Assembly: GCF_018780625.1 (NCBI RefSeq)
Contig: NZ_JADMJK010000096.1
Location: 3,033-67,032, forward strand
Direction of reading: 5' to 3'
Source: Polaromonas sp.
GTDB lineage: Bacteria > Pseudomonadota > Gammaproteobacteria > Burkholderiales > Burkholderiaceae_C
DNA: 64,000 bases
Part shown: in pieces, positions 37,717-48,081 of the stretch
Position numbering within the stretch: position 1 is the first letter of the stretch
Layout: each line of letters begins with the position of its first letter
The notes under the pieces: model-generated
Seen by the model: only the letters and a program-made list of their open reading frames with translations
The model's database searches: none
What the model was told of the DNA's origin: nothing
Program-made: the position numbers and the translations under genes

Positions 37717-39524
37717 GATAAAGCTCCTTCTTCCGCTGTTAACGCCCGCTGGCGCATGCCGGCAAACAATCCCCTGCCCATGCCAACGCCGTTGCGCTGG
37801 CGCAAGCCGTCGGGCATCAGGTCCACCGGCCGCGCGGCCCATTCAACCTCGGCCACCAGCACCTGCAACTGGCCCGTCACCGCATCGACGCGGATCACGT
37901 CGCCGTCGCGCACCTTGGCCAGCGGGCCGCCCGCAGCGGCTTCGGGCGACACGTGAATCGCGGCGGGCACCTTGCCCGAGGCGCCGCTCATGCGGCCGTC
38001 CGTGACCAGCGCCACCATGAAACCCTTGCCCTGCAGCACCGCCAGCGGCGGCGTGAGCTTGTGCAGCTCGGGCATGCCATTGGCCTGCGGCCCCTGCCAG
38101 CGCACCACGCACACCACATCACGCGCCAGCTCGCCGGCATTGAAGCAGGCAAGCAAGGCTTCCTGCGAGTCAAACACGCGGGCCGGCGCTTCAATCACAT
38201 GCCGGTCATCGGGCACGGCGGACACCTTGATCACGCTGCGGCCCAGGTTGCCCTGCAGCAGCTTGAGCCCGCCCGTGGGGCTGAACGGGCGGGTGACCGG
38301 CCGCACGATGGTGTCGTCCCTGGAGTCGCCGGCGTCATGCCAGACCAGGGCGGCGCCCACCATGGCCGGCTCGCGGGTGTATTCGCGGATGCCGCCTTCC
38401 CGCACCGTCAGCACGTCCTCGTGCATGAAGCCTGCATCGAGCAATTCGCGGATCACCAGCCCGGTGCCGCCTGCCGCCTGGAACTGGTTCACGTCGGCGC
38501 TGCCGTTGGGGTAAACATGCGTCAGCAGCGGCACCACATCGGACAAGGCCGAAAAGTCATTCCAGTCAATCACAATGCCGGCCGACTGCGCCACGGCGAC
38601 CCAGTGAATCAGGTGGTTGGTCGAACCGCCGGTGGCCAGCAGCGCCACCATGGCGTTGACGATAGCCCGTTCGTCGACAAGCTGGCCAATCGGCGCAAAC
38701 CGCCTGGACTTGATGATGCCCAGCACGGTACGCGCCGCCTCGCGCGTGAGTTCGTCGCGCAACGCGCCGCCGGGCGCCACAAAAGCGGTGCCGGGCACAT
38801 GCAGGCCCATGGCTTCGAGGAGCATCTGGTTGCTGTTGGCCGTGCCGTAAAACGTGCAGGTGCCGGGGCTGTGGTAGGACTGCAGTTCAGCCTCCAGCAA
38901 GCCTTCCCGCCCGATCAGGCCCTGCGCCGCCTGCTCGCGCAGCCGGGCTTTTTCCTTGTTGGGCAGGCCCGACGGCATCGGTCCGGCCGGCACAAACACC
39001 GTGGGCAAGTGGCCAAACTGCAGCGCGCCAATCAGCAGGCCGGGCACGATCTTGTCGCACACGCCGAGCATCAGCGCGGCGTCAAACATGTCGTGGCTAA
39101 GCGCCACGGCGGTCGCCATGGCAATCACATCGCGGCTGAACAGGCTGAGCTCCATGCCGCTGGTGCCCTGCGTGACGCCGTCGCACATGGCCGGCACGCC
39201 GCCCGCCACCTGCGCCGTGGCGCCCAGCTTGCGCGCTTCGTCCTTGATCAGGGCCGGGTAGCCTTGCAGCGGCGTGTGCGCCGACAGCATGTCGTTGTAG
39301 GCGGTGACGATGCCGATGTTGGGCGCACGCTGGGTGATGACCTTGAAGCGGTCGTCCAGCGGAATGCCGGCCACCGCATGCGCAATGTTGGCGCAACCCA
39401 TGCGGTCCATGCTGGGCGGGCGCGTGCTGTCGGCGTGTAGCTGCGCCAGGTAGGCGCGGCGCGTCGGGCCGCTGCGCTCGGCAATGCGGGCCGTGATGTC
39501 TGAAACTGCGGGGTGGAGTGCCAT
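37707..39524 (-). CDS. edd: Phosphogluconate dehydratase
   Basis: IlvD/Edd family: [63 protein letters not shown]; paired with eda. Confidence 0.95.
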   Translation of the reverse strand: MALHPAVSDITARIAERSGPTRRAYLAQLHADSTRPPSMDRMGCANIAHAVAGIPLDDRFKVITQRAPNIGIVTAYNDMLSAHTPLQGYPALIKDEARKLGATAQVAGGVPAMCDGVTQGTSGMELSLFSRDVIAMATAVALSHDMFDAALMLGVCDKIVPGLLIGALQFGHLPTVFVPAGPMPSGLPNKEKARLREQAAQGLIGREGLLEAELQSYHSPGTCTFYGTANSNQMLLEAMGLHVPGTAFVAPGGALRDELTREAARTVLGIIKSRRFAPIGQLVDERAIVNAMVALLATGGSTNHLIHWVAVAQSAGIVIDWNDFSALSDVVPLLTHVYPNGSADVNQFQAAGGTGLVIRELLDAGFMHEDVLTVREGGIREYTREPAMVGAALVWHDAGDSRDDTIVRPVTRPFSPTGGLKLLQGNLGRSVIKVSAVPDDRHVIEAPARVFDSQEALLACFNAGELARDVVCVVRWQGPQANGMPELHKLTPPLAVLQGKGFMVALVTDGRMSGASGKVPAAIHVSPEAAAGGPLAKVRDGDVIRVDAVTGQLQVLVAEVEWAARPVDLMPDGLRQRNGVGMGRGLFAGMRQRALTAEEGALSWM

Positions 39525-39542
39525 GAGGGTGCCTTATAAGTC

Positions 39543-39600
39543 TGTAACTTAATTACTGACTCTATGGTAACGGGTTACCGGGACATTTCCCCCTTTTGGG
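39543..39600. promoter_or_regulatory. Putative operators upstream of edd-eda
   Basis: TGTAACTTAATTACT (HexR-like GTAA-N5-TTAC) and GGTAACGGGTTACC inverted repeat, immediately 5' of edd on the minus strand. Confidence 0.5.
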
Positions 39601-39627
39601 TTACAGGGTGGTTACCAAACGCAGGGC

Positions 39628-40221
39628 CTATTGGAGGCTGATTTCCACGCGCCGTGCATCCGCATCGCTGCCGCTGCCGCTGCCGGTCAGCGGCCGGGGC
39701 TTGGCAAGTTCAATTTGCGCGTCCGCCACACCGGCGGCCTTCAGGGCCGCACGCACCGCCAGGGCGCGCCTGCGCGCCAAGTCGGCATTCCTGAGCGGGT
39801 CGCCGACGGCATCGTGAAAGCCTGAAATCACCAGCTTGCGGCGCCCCTGGCCTGCCTGGGCCGCCTTGACCATATCAGCCAGCGCGTCGCCCGCCCCCGC
39901 CGCCAGCTCGGCACTGCCGGAGGCAAAGTAAAACTTGACCACACCCTGTTCCACCTGGATGCTGGCCGCGTCCGCAACCGCTTGCGCCGTGGCGGCTGCG
40001 GATGCGGGCGCCTCGATCGGCGGGCTGACGGGCAACGGGAGCGCGGGGGCGGTAGCCGGGCCTGGGACCGCAGCCGGGCTTGCGGCGGCGGGCGTGGCTT
40101 TCAGGCGCGCGCGGCTTTGCTGCACCCCGAAACCGATCACCGTGGCGACGACCAGCGCCACCAACCCAAAAACCACCGTCAGTGCAAGGCCTTGCTGGCC
40201 GTCATTATTTTCAGAAAACAT
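39628..40221 (-). CDS. OmpA-family protein
   Basis: N-terminal TM; VKFYFASGSAELAAGAGDALADMV...ISGFHDAVGDPLRNADLARRRALAVRAAL. Confidence 0.85.
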   Translation of the reverse strand: MFSENNDGQQGLALTVVFGLVALVVATVIGFGVQQSRARLKATPAAASPAAVPGPATAPALPLPVSPPIEAPASAAATAQAVADAASIQVEQGVVKFYFASGSAELAAGAGDALADMVKAAQAGQGRRKLVISGFHDAVGDPLRNADLARRRALAVRAALKAAGVADAQIELAKPRPLTGSGSGSDADARRVEISLQ

Positions 40222-40267
40222 AGCCCGACTCCGGTCACGAAAAATCGTCGCATTGTAAAGTGCGACT

Positions 40268-40882
40268 GTGACCTATTCAGCCCATCCAGCGCCTCCAGCC
40301 CCTTCAGTGGCTGCACCCCGAAACCCCGCACGCATGCTGGAGACCGTCCTGCAGCAATGGGGTGGGCAGACCGACCTGTGGGTTTTTGGCTACGCCTCGC
40401 TGATCTGGCGGCCTGAATTTGAATTCACCGAAGAGCGTCTTGCCACGCTGCATGGCTACCACCGCGCGCTCAAGATGTGGAGCCGCCTCAATCGCGGCAC
40501 GCCGGAGCGGCCGGGGCTGGTGTTTGGCCTGCTGCCGGGCGGCAGTTGCAAAGGCGTGGTGTTTCGCCTGCCCCAAGCCCATGTGGCGGCGGCCCTGCCC
40601 GCCTTGTGGGCGCGGGAGATGCCCAACGCGGTGTACGACCCGCGCTGGCTGCGCTGCCGCAGCGCGTCGGGGGATGTCAAGGCGCTGGCCTTCACGCTGT
40701 CAAAGCGCAGCCCCAGCCACACCGGCGTGCTCAGTGATGAGACCTATCGGCAAATTTTCTCCGGTGCCGCCGGGCGCTACGGAAGCACCCGCGACTATGC
40801 GCAGCTGACCTACGACAAGCTGCGCGCGCTGGGCATTCACGACCAGGCGCTCGAAACACTGCTGCAACGCATCGGCCGCTGA
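40268..40882 (+). CDS. chaC: Gamma-glutamylcyclotransferase (ChaC-like)
   Basis: [58 protein letters not shown] start. Confidence 0.9.
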   Translation: MTYSAHPAPPAPSVAAPRNPARMLETVLQQWGGQTDLWVFGYASLIWRPEFEFTEERLATLHGYHRALKMWSRLNRGTPERPGLVFGLLPGGSCKGVVFRLPQAHVAAALPALWAREMPNAVYDPRWLRCRSASGDVKALAFTLSKRSPSHTGVLSDETYRQIFSGAAGRYGSTRDYAQLTYDKLRALGIHDQALETLLQRIGR

Positions 40883-40980
40883 ACGGCCAGGACTGGCCAG
40901 GACGGGCACAAGTTCCTGTTGCAGACCCGGACGATGCCACCTAAAGTGGCGTCTTCACCCACCACCAAAAGGATCTCGCC

Positions 40981-41499
40981 ATGATTTTCCGTTTAACACT
41001 GGTTGCCAGCGCACTGGTCTTGAGCGCCTGCGCATCATCAACACCCAGCGGGCCGCGCGCAGTCGCTCAGCTGCAAAGCACCACCGGCAATGCCACCACC
41101 GGCACCATCAGCTTTACCCAGGCGGGCGACAAGGTGATCATTGCAGGCGAAGTGCGCGGCCTCAAACCCAACGCCGAACATGGATTTCATGTGCACGAAA
41201 AAGGCGACTGCTCCAGCGGCGACGGCCTGAGCGCCGGCGGGCATTTCAACCCCGGTGGCAAAAGCCACGGCCAGCACGCCATGGGCACGCACCATGCGGG
41301 CGACCTGCCCAGCCTGAAGGCCGATGCCAACGGCGTGGCCAAGTTCAATTTGGCGTCAACCAGCGTGACGGTCGGCAGCGGCGCGTCCGACATCATCGGG
41401 CGTGGACTGATTGTTCACCGCGACCCGGACGACTACAAAACCCAGCCCACGGGCAACGCAGGCCCCCGGCTGGCGTGCGCCGTGATCACCCGAGGCTGA
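40981..41499 (+). CDS. sodC: Superoxide dismutase [Cu-Zn] family lipoprotein
   Basis: Lipobox [66 protein letters not shown]. Confidence 0.93.
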   Translation: MIFRLTLVASALVLSACASSTPSGPRAVAQLQSTTGNATTGTISFTQAGDKVIIAGEVRGLKPNAEHGFHVHEKGDCSSGDGLSAGGHFNPGGKSHGQHAMGTHHAGDLPSLKADANGVAKFNLASTSVTVGSGASDIIGRGLIVHRDPDDYKTQPTGNAGPRLACAVITRG

Positions 41500-41543
41500 G
41501 CGCCTGCCCCGGCAGGACACGGAGCGCTCCCTATACTTCAGGC

Positions 41544-42194
41544 ATGTCCGAACACACCCCCTCCATCGCCGATCTCCGAAAAAGCTACGAGCGCGCCGAA
41601 CTCAACGAAGACGCGTCGCATGCCGACCCCTTGCTGCAGTTCGACCAGTGGCTCAAGGAAGCCATCACGGCGCAAGTGCCCGAACCCAACGCCATGACAG
41701 TCGCCACCGTGGGCAGCAACCTGCGCCCGTCCACCCGCGTCGTGCTGATCAAGGGATTCGATGCCGAGGGCATTGTGTGGTTTACCAATTACGCCAGCCG
41801 CAAGGGGCAGGAACTGGCCGGCAACCCCTATGCAGCGCTGCAGTTTCACTGGGTCGAACTGGAACGCGTGGTGCGCATCGAGGGCCTGGTCGAGAAAGTT
41901 TCTGACGAGGAAAGCGACGCGTACTTTCACAGCCGGCCGCTCGATTCGCGCATTGGCGCCTGGGCCAGCCCGCAAAGCGAAGTGATTTCCGGCCGTGGCG
42001 TGCTGATCGCCAATGCCGCAAAATTTGGCGCCAAATTCTTGCTGCAGCCCCCGCGGCCGCCGCACTGGGGCGGCTACCGGCTCAAGCCGGACAACTGGCA
42101 GTTCTGGCAGGGCCGCAAAAGCCGCCTGCATGACCGCCTGCGCTACACGCAGCAAGCCGACGGTCTGTGGCTGCGCGAGCGCCTGGCACCCTGA
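41544..42194 (+). CDS. pdxH: Pyridoxamine 5'-phosphate oxidase
   Basis: [74 protein letters not shown]. Confidence 0.95.
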   Translation: MSEHTPSIADLRKSYERAELNEDASHADPLLQFDQWLKEAITAQVPEPNAMTVATVGSNLRPSTRVVLIKGFDAEGIVWFTNYASRKGQELAGNPYAALQFHWVELERVVRIEGLVEKVSDEESDAYFHSRPLDSRIGAWASPQSEVISGRGVLIANAAKFGAKFLLQPPRPPHWGGYRLKPDNWQFWQGRKSRLHDRLRYTQQADGLWLRERLAP

Positions 42195-42199
42195 CCCTC

Positions 42200-42742
42200 T
42201 CAGCCCCGCAGGGGGCCCAGCCGCTCAATGGCCTGGTGGCGCACGGCATTCAATTGCGCGGCGCTGACGAGGCCGGGGGCGATTTCAGCCAGCGGCACCA
42301 GCACAAAAGCACGCTGCATCATGCGCGGGTGGGGCACGGTCAGGCGCGCTGAATCCATGCAGGCGCTGCCGTACAGCAGCAAGTCCAGGTCCAGCGTGCG
42401 CGGCGCGTTGCGAAAGGGCCGCTCACGCCCGGCCTGCTGCTCGATCTGCTGCAGAGCATCGAGCAGCGCGGGGGCTGTCAGGCCGGTCTGCAGCTCCACC
42501 ACCGCATTGAAGTAGGACGGCCCCGTTGCAGCGACCTCACGGCCGGCATCGGTGTCCAGTGGCGCAGTTCTATAAAGACTGGAAACCCGGCCAAGCTGTG
42601 TGCGCGGCAAGCCGTCGATGGCGTGGACGGCCTGGCGCAGCATGGCCGCCGCATCGCCCAGGTTGGCGCCCAGGGCGACATAAGCACGGACGCGCCCCGC
42701 CTGCTGCCCACCTGAGTGCATCACAGGGCTGGCCCGGCTCAA
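42200..42742 (-). CDS. folK: 2-amino-4-hydroxy-6-hydroxymethyldihydropteridine diphosphokinase
   Basis: AYVALGANLGDAAAMLRQAV; GRERPFRNAPRTLDLDLLLYG; LTVPHPRMMQRAFVLVPLAEIAP. Confidence 0.93.
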   Translation of the reverse strand: MSRASPVMHSGGQQAGRVRAYVALGANLGDAAAMLRQAVHAIDGLPRTQLGRVSSLYRTAPLDTDAGREVAATGPSYFNAVVELQTGLTAPALLDALQQIEQQAGRERPFRNAPRTLDLDLLLYGSACMDSARLTVPHPRMMQRAFVLVPLAEIAPGLVSAAQLNAVRHQAIERLGPLRG

Positions 42743-44361
42743 GCGTTCGAAGCAGCGCCCGGTGAAGACGCGTCGTTGCCGCCTTCGCCGCCTTTGGTAG
42801 AGGCACGGCTGGTGGGTTTGCGGCGGCGGCGGCGTTTTTTGGCCGGGGCCGCATCGCCGTCTTCCTGAAAAGCTTCAGCGCCCTCAGGCGCCGCGCGGCC
42901 GGCCTCGGCCCCGGATGGCTTCACAGCATCGGCAGCGGGCCGCTTCGCGCGGACCCGGGGCTGCTGGGGCTTTTGCAATTGGGCTTCGCGCACCGCTTCA
43001 ATCATGGCGTGGCGTTCATCGTCATAGGCGGTGCTGAAGGTTTCCCACCAGTCGGCCAGCGCCGGGTCAATCTCGCCAATCTGCGCGCGCAGGCGCATGA
43101 AGTCGAAACCGGCCCGAAAGCGCGGCTGATCCAGCAGGGTGTAGGGCGCACTGCCCACACGCTTTTCAAAGCGCGGCTGCATGGTCCAGATCTCGCGCAT
43201 GTCGGCGCCGAGCTTGCCGCGGCCCGAGACATCGCCAATCCGGGCGTTGAACGCATCGTCCACAGAATCCTGCAACGCCGACATCAGGTGTTCGCCGCGC
43301 TTGAGGCGGCTGTCCCAGCCCTGCCGCACCTCGGACCACAGCACGCACGACAGCAAAAAGCTGGGCGCCACCGGCTTGCCTTCGCCCACGCGGCGGTCGG
43401 TGTCCTGCAAGGCGAGTTTGAGGAAGGGGTCGTCGGCCATTTCCACCACCACATCGAGCAGCGGGTAAATGCCGGTGCCCAGCCCCAGGGTTTTGAGTTG
43501 CTCAATGCTGGCCAGCGAGTGGCCGGTTTGCAGCAGTTTCAGCATTTCGTCAAACAGGCGCGACTGCGGCACGTCGGCCAGCAGGCCGCGCATCTCGCGC
43601 AGCGGGGCTACCGTCTTGTCTTCAAACGTGAAGCCGAGCGCGTTGAGCTTGGCGGCAAAACGCACGGCACGAATGATGCGCACCGGGTCTTCGCGATAAC
43701 GCACCGCCGGGTTGCCGATCATGCGCACGATTTTCTTCTTGGCGTCCCGGATGCCGTTGTGGTAGTCCACCACCACCTGCGTCTCGGGGTCGTAGTACAT
43801 GGCGTTGATGGTGAAGTCGCGCCGCGCGGCGTCTTCTTCCATGGAGCCCCAGACGTTGTCGCGCAGCACCCGGCCCGAGCTGTCCACGGCGTGCTTCATG
43901 CCCGCCAGCTGGCTCTTGCTGGTGCGCTCGTTGCCGCCCACCTGCTCGGCCAGGCTGCTGTCCAGGTGGGCGCGAAAAGTCGACACCTCGATCACTTCAT
44001 GCTCGCGGCCCCGGCCGTAAATGACATGCACGATGCGAAAGCGCCGGCCAATGATGAAGGCGCGGCGAAACAAGGACTTGACCTGCTCGGGCGTGGCATC
44101 GGTGGCCACGTCAAAGTCCTTGGGACGCAGGCCCACCAGCAGGTCGCGCACCGCGCCGCCCACCACAAAGGCCTCAAATCCACCCTGCTTCAGGGTGCGC
44201 ACAACGTCCATGGCACGTTCATCCACCAGTTGAGGGTTGATGCCGTGTTCCTTGACGGTGACTTCCTGGCGTTTGCCAAAAGGCGACTTTTTAACCCGAT
44301 GGGCGCCGGACTCCGTGCTGCCTGATTTGCCAAACAGCTTGTCTATAAATTTTTTGATCAT
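42739..44361 (-). CDS. pcnB: Poly(A) polymerase I
   Basis: GFEAFVVGGAVRDLLVGLRPKDFDVATDATPEQVKSLF; RRDFTINAMYYD; basic C-terminus KKRRRRRKP. Confidence 0.94.
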   Translation of the reverse strand: MIKKFIDKLFGKSGSTESGAHRVKKSPFGKRQEVTVKEHGINPQLVDERAMDVVRTLKQGGFEAFVVGGAVRDLLVGLRPKDFDVATDATPEQVKSLFRRAFIIGRRFRIVHVIYGRGREHEVIEVSTFRAHLDSSLAEQVGGNERTSKSQLAGMKHAVDSSGRVLRDNVWGSMEEDAARRDFTINAMYYDPETQVVVDYHNGIRDAKKKIVRMIGNPAVRYREDPVRIIRAVRFAAKLNALGFTFEDKTVAPLREMRGLLADVPQSRLFDEMLKLLQTGHSLASIEQLKTLGLGTGIYPLLDVVVEMADDPFLKLALQDTDRRVGEGKPVAPSFLLSCVLWSEVRQGWDSRLKRGEHLMSALQDSVDDAFNARIGDVSGRGKLGADMREIWTMQPRFEKRVGSAPYTLLDQPRFRAGFDFMRLRAQIGEIDPALADWWETFSTAYDDERHAMIEAVREAQLQKPQQPRVRAKRPAADAVKPSGAEAGRAAPEGAEAFQEDGDAAPAKKRRRRRKPTSRASTKGGEGGNDASSPGAASNA

Positions 44362-44416
44362 GATTCTCTAAATACTTTGCAGGGCAGACGGTCAGACGGT
44401 AGTTGCGCTGCCCGCA

Positions 44417-45106
44417 CTAAAACAGGTCGAGTATGCGCCATCCGCGCTCTGTCGCCAGGGCACGCAAACGGTCGTCCGGGTTGGTCGCCACCGGGTGCGT
44501 CGCTTTTTCAAGCAGGGCCAGATCGTTCATGGAGTCGGTGTAGAAAGTGGTTTCCACGTCGTCCCAGCCCAGATTGCGGGCCGCCAGCCATTGCGCCATG
44601 CGCGTCACCTTGCCCTCGCGGGCCGATGGCGTGCCTTTGATCTCACCGGTCGGCCACCCCAGCGCGTCGCGCTCCAGCTCCACCGCAATCAGCTCGTTCA
44701 CGCCAAAAGCCTCGGCAATCGGCCGGGTCACAAACTCGTTGGTGGCCGTCACGATCACCAGTTCATCGCCGGCCGCCCGGTGCTGCTGAACCAGCGCCTG
44801 GGCTTGCACGGTGATGACTTTTTGGACCACCTCGCCCATGAAACGCGCATGAGCAGCTTCGGATTTTATAGCACCCTGGGTCCGGATGGCCTGGGTGGCG
44901 AAGCGCACATAGTCATGCACATCGAGCGTTCCGGCGCGGTATTGTTCAAAGAACTCGGCGTTGCGGCGCTTGAATTCAGTGGCGTCGCACCACCCCAGCG
45001 CAATGGTGAACTCCCCCCACTCGTAGTCGGAATCGATGGGGATCAGCGTATGGTCCAGATCGAACAAGGCCAGCTTGCGGCGGGCATTCACTTTTTTTGA
45101 ACTCAT
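44417..45106 (-). CDS. HAD-family hydrolase (HAD-IB, phosphoserine phosphatase-like)
   Basis: LALFDLDHTLIPIDSDYEW; VTATNEFVTRPIAEAFGV; TFYTDSMNDLALLEKATHPVATNPD. Confidence 0.9.
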   Translation of the reverse strand: MSSKKVNARRKLALFDLDHTLIPIDSDYEWGEFTIALGWCDATEFKRRNAEFFEQYRAGTLDVHDYVRFATQAIRTQGAIKSEAAHARFMGEVVQKVITVQAQALVQQHRAAGDELVIVTATNEFVTRPIAEAFGVNELIAVELERDALGWPTGEIKGTPSAREGKVTRMAQWLAARNLGWDDVETTFYTDSMNDLALLEKATHPVATNPDDRLRALATERGWRILDLF

Positions 45107-45810
45107 TCACTCTCCAGCATTGATTTAAGCAGCGGAACGGTGATGGCCCGCTTGGTTTGCAGCGCGTAGCCATCGAGCTTGTCGAGCAACTGCATCAAGC
45201 TTCCCAGATCCCGCGAAAAACGCGTCAGCATGAAATCCATCACATCGTCGCTCAAAAATACGCCCCGTGCATCGGCTTCGCGCCGCAGCACGGCACGCCG
45301 CTCGGCATCGTTCAAGGCCTGCAGGGCAAACACATTGCCCCATCCCAGGCGGGTTCGCAAGTCTTCCCGCAGGGGCAGATCGGCGGGCGGCACGTTGCCG
45401 GCCGCCACGACCCAGCGCGGGTGGCCGTCGTCGGTGCTCAGCGCATTGACAAACCAGTTGAAGGCCGCGCGCTGCTGCGCGGGCGTATACAAGTGGCAGT
45501 CATCCATGATGACGGCGGACCAGGATTCGTTGAACTCAGGCGGCTCCAGCATGGAGGCGTCCATCCATCCGCTGGAGGCGCCCTGCCCGCGCAAGGCTTC
45601 GCTGACCGCCTTGAGCAGATGGCTTTTGCCGCTGGCCTCTTCGCCCCACAGGTAGATGGGGACAGGAGATGGCAAGAGGCCGCCAGCGGCAGCTTCAAGG
45701 TGCTTGACGGCCGCCGCATTCGGCCCGGCAAAAAAATTGGCGAACGAGGGGTCGGAAGCCAATCCGATGTCCAGTGCGATCTGTTTCATGCCTTTCATGG
45801 CGGTGTTCAT
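45103..45810 (-). CDS. hda: DnaA regulatory inactivator Hda
   Basis: KQIALDIGLASDPSFANFFAGPNAAAVKHL; WGEEASGKSHLLKAV; LRTRLGWGNVFALQAL; DLGSLMQLLDKLDGYAL. Confidence 0.92.
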   Translation of the reverse strand: MNTAMKGMKQIALDIGLASDPSFANFFAGPNAAAVKHLEAAAGGLLPSPVPIYLWGEEASGKSHLLKAVSEALRGQGASSGWMDASMLEPPEFNESWSAVIMDDCHLYTPAQQRAAFNWFVNALSTDDGHPRWVVAAGNVPPADLPLREDLRTRLGWGNVFALQALNDAERRAVLRREADARGVFLSDDVMDFMLTRFSRDLGSLMQLLDKLDGYALQTKRAITVPLLKSMLESE

Positions 45811-46877
45811 CCTTGGTAGAGCTTGCTGGCCAGGTAGCTGCCCCGCACCCGGCGAATGCCCACCAGCAGCACCGCGCTGGCGGGCAACGCAATCAGCAAG
45901 CCCAGAAAGCCAAACAACTGCCCAAACGCCAGCAGGGAAAAAATAACAGCCAGCGGATGCAGGCCAATGCGCTCGCCCACCAACCGGGGCGTGAGGTAAA
46001 TGCTCTCGACCAGCTGCCCGGCGCCATACACGCCCGCGACCACCAGGACGGCGTACCAACTGCCAAACTGCAGCAGGCCGGCGAGCATGGCCAGAATCAA
46101 GCCCAGGCCAAACCCGAGATAGGGGATGAAAAACGCCAGCCCGGTGAACACGCCCACCGGCACGGCCAGGTCAAACCGAAACAGCGCCAGCGCCACACTG
46201 AAATAAATCGCCAGCACCCCCATCACCAGCAACTGGCCGCGCAGGTACTGGCCCAGCACCTTGTCGGCCTCTTGCGTGAAACTGTCGAACGAGGCGCGCA
46301 TCTTGGGCGGCACCAGCTCGACCATGCGGGTGACAAAGCGGCTCCAGTCGTTCAGCAGAAAAAACAGCGCCACCGGAATCAGTATCACGTTGCCCACGAT
46401 GGTCAGGGCCACGCTGCCGCCCAGCTTGAGCGACGACATGACCGAGCCGAAGGCATCTTCAAAGTTTGCATTGAGGTACTTGAACACAAAGGTCTTGATG
46501 CTTTCGACGTCCAGCGACAGCTTGACGCCAAACTGCGCCAGCCAGGGACCCAGCGAGTCGTTGAGCCGTGCGGCCAGCACCGGCAACTGTTCGCGCAGCA
46601 AAGGCAGTTCCTTGGCAAAAATCGGCACCACCAGCAGCATGACGGACAAAAGAGCGAGGATGAACAAGGTTTCAACCAGCAGCACGGCCAGTACACGCGG
46701 CAGCCGGCCCCGCCCCATGTTGTCGAGTTTGTCCACCACCGGCGTAAGGACGTAGGCCAGCACGGCCGCCACCATGAAAGGCGTCAAGACCGGCCCGAGC
46801 AACCACAAGGCCAGCACCACCAGCGCAGCGATCAGACACCAGGTCGCGGTGCGTTTTTGGGTCGAAGTGAATTGCAT
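45807..46877 (-). CDS. AI-2E/PerM-family transporter
   Basis: Multi-TM; FFIPYLGFGLGLILAMLAGLLQFG; LTPRLVGERIGLHPLAVIFSLLAFGQLFGFLGLLIALPASAVL. Confidence 0.92.
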   Translation of the reverse strand: MQFTSTQKRTATWCLIAALVVLALWLLGPVLTPFMVAAVLAYVLTPVVDKLDNMGRGRLPRVLAVLLVETLFILALLSVMLLVVPIFAKELPLLREQLPVLAARLNDSLGPWLAQFGVKLSLDVESIKTFVFKYLNANFEDAFGSVMSSLKLGGSVALTIVGNVILIPVALFFLLNDWSRFVTRMVELVPPKMRASFDSFTQEADKVLGQYLRGQLLVMGVLAIYFSVALALFRFDLAVPVGVFTGLAFFIPYLGFGLGLILAMLAGLLQFGSWYAVLVVAGVYGAGQLVESIYLTPRLVGERIGLHPLAVIFSLLAFGQLFGFLGLLIALPASAVLLVGIRRVRGSYLASKLYQG

Positions 46878-46993
46878 ACAGCCTGACAGGGGTGAACCCT
46901 TAGAATCTTAGGCTGAATTCTATCGGGCTCGCGCAATGGTGCCCGGACTGAACCACAGCCCTCATACCCCCAGCCTTACCCAACCCAAGCAGC

Positions 46994-48034
46994 ATGACCA
47001 CTTCCTCCTCTTCTCCCTTGAGCTACAAAGACGCCGGCGTTGACATTGACGCGGGCGACGCCCTGGTTGAACGCATCAAGCCGCTGGCCAAAAAAACCAT
47101 GCGCGAAGGCGTGCTGGCCGGCATCGGCGGCTTTGGCGCCCTGTTTGAAGTGCCCAAGCGCTACAAGGAACCGGTGCTGGTCAGCGGCACCGACGGCGTG
47201 GGCACCAAGCTCAAGCTGGCCTTTGAATGGAACATGCACGACACCGTCGGCATCGACCTGGTGGCCATGAGCGTCAACGACGTGCTGGTGCAAGGCGCAG
47301 AGCCGCTGTTTTTCCTCGACTACTTCGCCTGCGGCAAGCTCGATGTCGACACGGCCGCAGCCGTGGTCGGCGGTATTGCCAGGGGCTGCGAGCTCAGTGG
47401 CTGCGCGCTGATAGGCGGCGAAACCGCTGAAATGCCCGGCATGTACCCCAGCGGTGAATACGACCTGGCCGGCTTTGCCGTCGGCGCGGTCGAAAAATCA
47501 AAGATTTTGACCGGCAAGGACGTGACCCCCGGCGACGTGGTGCTCGGCCTGGCCAGCAGCGGCGTGCATTCCAATGGTTTCAGCCTGGTGCGCAAATGCA
47601 TCGAACGCGCAGGCGCAGATCTGCCCGCCACGCTGGACGGCAAGCCGTTCAAAGAGGCCCTGATGGAGCCAACCCGCCTGTATGTCAAGAATGTATTGGC
47701 GGCCCTCGCAGCTCACCCGATCAAGGCGCTGGCCCACATCACCGGCGGCGGCCTGCTGGAAAACATTCCCCGCGTGCTGCCCGAAGGCACGGCCGCGCAC
47801 CTGGTCAAAGGCAGCTGGCCACAGACCGAACTGTTTGCCTGGCTGCAAAAAACCGCCGGCATCGACGACATCGAGATGAACCGCACCTTCAACAACGGCA
47901 TCGGCATGGTCGTGGTGATTGACGCGGCCAGCGCCGCCGCTTGCGCCGCCATGCTGCGCGAAGCGGGCGAGACGGTTTATGAGATTGGGGTGATTGCGGC
48001 GCTGGGCGACGGCGCCGCCGTCATCGTCGGCTAG
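46994..48034 (+). CDS. purM: Phosphoribosylformylglycinamidine cyclo-ligase
   Basis: [70 protein letters not shown]. Confidence 0.97.
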   Translation: MTTSSSSPLSYKDAGVDIDAGDALVERIKPLAKKTMREGVLAGIGGFGALFEVPKRYKEPVLVSGTDGVGTKLKLAFEWNMHDTVGIDLVAMSVNDVLVQGAEPLFFLDYFACGKLDVDTAAAVVGGIARGCELSGCALIGGETAEMPGMYPSGEYDLAGFAVGAVEKSKILTGKDVTPGDVVLGLASSGVHSNGFSLVRKCIERAGADLPATLDGKPFKEALMEPTRLYVKNVLAALAAHPIKALAHITGGGLLENIPRVLPEGTAAHLVKGSWPQTELFAWLQKTAGIDDIEMNRTFNNGIGMVVVIDAASAAACAAMLREAGETVYEIGVIAALGDGAAVIVG

Positions 48035-48081
48035 GCAGCACAGCACAGCGGCTGATGGCAATACCCCGAAAGTAGAGCCTC

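Noticed and set aside
37953-39440. 495-aa plus-strand ORF opposite edd
   Set aside because: Shadow ORF; Edd motifs on the minus strand are clear.
42973-44325. 450-aa plus-strand ORF opposite pcnB
   Set aside because: Shadow ORF without recognisable domains.
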